The notes under the pieces were generated by a model, which had not been told where the DNA came from, did not search any database, and worked only from the letters and a program-made list of their open reading frames with translations. Below are positions 5,664 through 6,542 of a stretch of DNA of 6,542 nucleotides, in pieces (within the stretch, counting starts at the first letter, position 1; each line of letters opens with the position of its first letter). Source of the stretch: Candidatus Zixiibacteriota bacterium (GTDB taxonomy: Bacteria; Zixibacteria; MSB-5A5; GN15; FEB-12); assembly GCA_030591625.1 (NCBI GenBank), contig JAUVAR010000151.1, positions 1 to 6,542 on the forward strand, in the 5' to 3' direction. Made by a program: the position numbers and the translations under genes.

Positions 5664-6542
5664 ATGAGATTATTCACACTTTTATTTATTACTCTACTTA
5701 TCATCGCATCCAGCCTGTCAGCGCAGGCACCAAATACAGTCTGGACAAAAACTTATACCGGGCCGGGTGGCTCCAGAGCGATGTCGGTAGTAGCTATCCC
5801 CGGAGGTGGTTACTTTGTTGGTGGTATGATCAATGTTGAAACAGTCTCTGGAAGTGGTGACTGGTCAAAAAGAGATTTATGGGTTTTACGTCTTGATGAA
5901 TCAGGAGACACTCTCTGGAGCAGGACTTACGGCAATCACGACTTTCGTCAGGAAATGGCACAACTTATCCTCACCAATGACAGCGGATTTGCATTTGTCA
6001 GCCATCGTGATGGTCATGGAATAGATGATCAATTGTACTTTGTAAAGGCAGATTCGGATGGAATTGTTCAATGGGAAACGTTAGATACCTTAGAAAAAAG
6101 TTACATGAATATTGCATCACTTTCCCAAACGCCAGACAGAAGCTTCTTTGCTGCACACACAACTTTTGGCTCCGCTATGGACTTTGTGGTCACTGCTGTT
6201 TTCGGAGGCTTGATCGTCAGCCCGGAGGGTGCCGGCGATATTATGAACAGAAGACAATCAAGATGGGGACTCGATGAAGCAGCACTTGGAATCGCTGCTA
6301 CTGCCGATGGTGGCAATGTCGTATGTGGTTGGACAACTTCTATCCCAACCTGGCATGAAAATCTCTTTGTTATGAAATCGAATAGATTCGGAATGGTTGA
6401 ATGGACAAAGATTTACGACTCAGGCAAAGCTGACGGAGCTGCAGATGTCAAACAGACAAACGATGGAGGGTTTTATGTTCTTGGTCACGCCGACCGACCT
6501 GTCAACAGCGATGTCGATGGTTTTTATCTGCTTAGGACTGAC
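5664..6542 (+). CDS. Sec-exported W-T-K-T-Y repeat protein (3' partial)
   Basis: ATG at 5664 opens a frame that stays open for 293 codons to the last base, so the stop lies beyond the window. Residues 1-22 form a Sec signal peptide: MRLF, a hydrophobic core of Leu and Ile, then an AQA|P cleavage site. The mature part carries degenerate repeats typical of propeller-like secreted proteins of the FCB group: WTKTY at 27-31 with A-M-S-V and P-G-G-G-Y after it; DLWVLRLDESGDTLWSRTYG at 71-90; LYFVKADSDGIVQW; LFVMKSNRFGMVEWTKIY ending near 251; and T-N-D-G-G-F near 265-270 followed by DGFYLLRTD. Each unit runs roughly W-[ST]-[KR]-x-Y, D-G-G-[YF], then a [YW]-x-[LIV]-[RK]-x-D strand. No enzyme motif is visible. 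The missing C-terminus may carry a sorting domain. It is transcribed divergently from the cytochrome operon. Its function is unknown, probably extracellular binding or adhesion. Confidence 0.85.
   Translation, partial: MRLFTLLFITLLIIASSLSAQAPNTVWTKTYTGPGGSRAMSVVAIPGGGYFVGGMINVETVSGSGDWSKRDLWVLRLDESGDTLWSRTYGNHDFRQEMAQLILTNDSGFAFVSHRDGHGIDDQLYFVKADSDGIVQWETLDTLEKSYMNIASLSQTPDRSFFAAHTTFGSAMDFVVTAVFGGLIVSPEGAGDIMNRRQSRWGLDEAALGIAATADGGNVVCGWTTSIPTWHENLFVMKSNRFGMVEWTKIYDSGKADGAADVKQTNDGGFYVLGHADRPVNSDVDGFYLLRTD

Noticed and set aside
1..6542. CRISPR array, insertion sequence, tRNA or rRNA
   Set aside because: No regular spacer-repeat series, transposase, terminal inverted repeats with target duplication, cloverleaf or rRNA motif was seen on either strand.

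Overview
The window looks like a chromosomal stretch from an uncultured, AT-leaning Gram-negative bacterium. Three features point to the Fibrobacteres-Chlorobi-Bacteroidetes (FCB) superphylum or a relative such as Zixibacteria: lipoproteins with an acidic run directly after the lipid cysteine, a secreted protein built on W-T-K-T-Y / S-G-D-T-L-W repeats, and a multi-PAS LuxR-type regulator. This placement is inference from protein style only; no marker gene is present.

Layout. Positions 1-2403 (+) hold the 3' part of a large sensory regulator: one incomplete and five complete PAS domains, a coiled-coil linker and a C-terminal LuxR/NarL helix-turn-helix. Positions 2404-2856 carry no conventional gene but are not empty. 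Three 11-bp-phased CGTA repeats lead into a near-consensus sigma70 promoter (TTGACC-16-TATAAT). This is followed by about 245 nt able to form several hairpins, ending in a 16-bp stem and a U6 run. I read this as an undescribed free-standing small RNA. A minus-strand terminator at 2798-2833 faces it.

Positions 2857-5335 (-) are a two-gene operon: a pentahaem c-type cytochrome lipoprotein followed, 16 nt downstream, by a beta-propeller lipoprotein. Promoters, an inverted repeat over a -35 box and a phased palindrome repeat lie in the 5336-5663 spacer. A divergent gene starts at 5664 (+) and runs off the window: a Sec-exported repeat protein of the T-K-T-Y-G-G type.

How the genes may work together. 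The cytochrome and propeller are probably co-translated lipoproteins facing the periplasm or the cell surface, suggesting an electron-transfer or redox-sensing pair. The PAS regulator is oriented toward the RNA promoter and its HTH could act there, but this is only a neighbourhood argument. The most unusual element is the promoter-RNA-terminator unit at 2408-2717.
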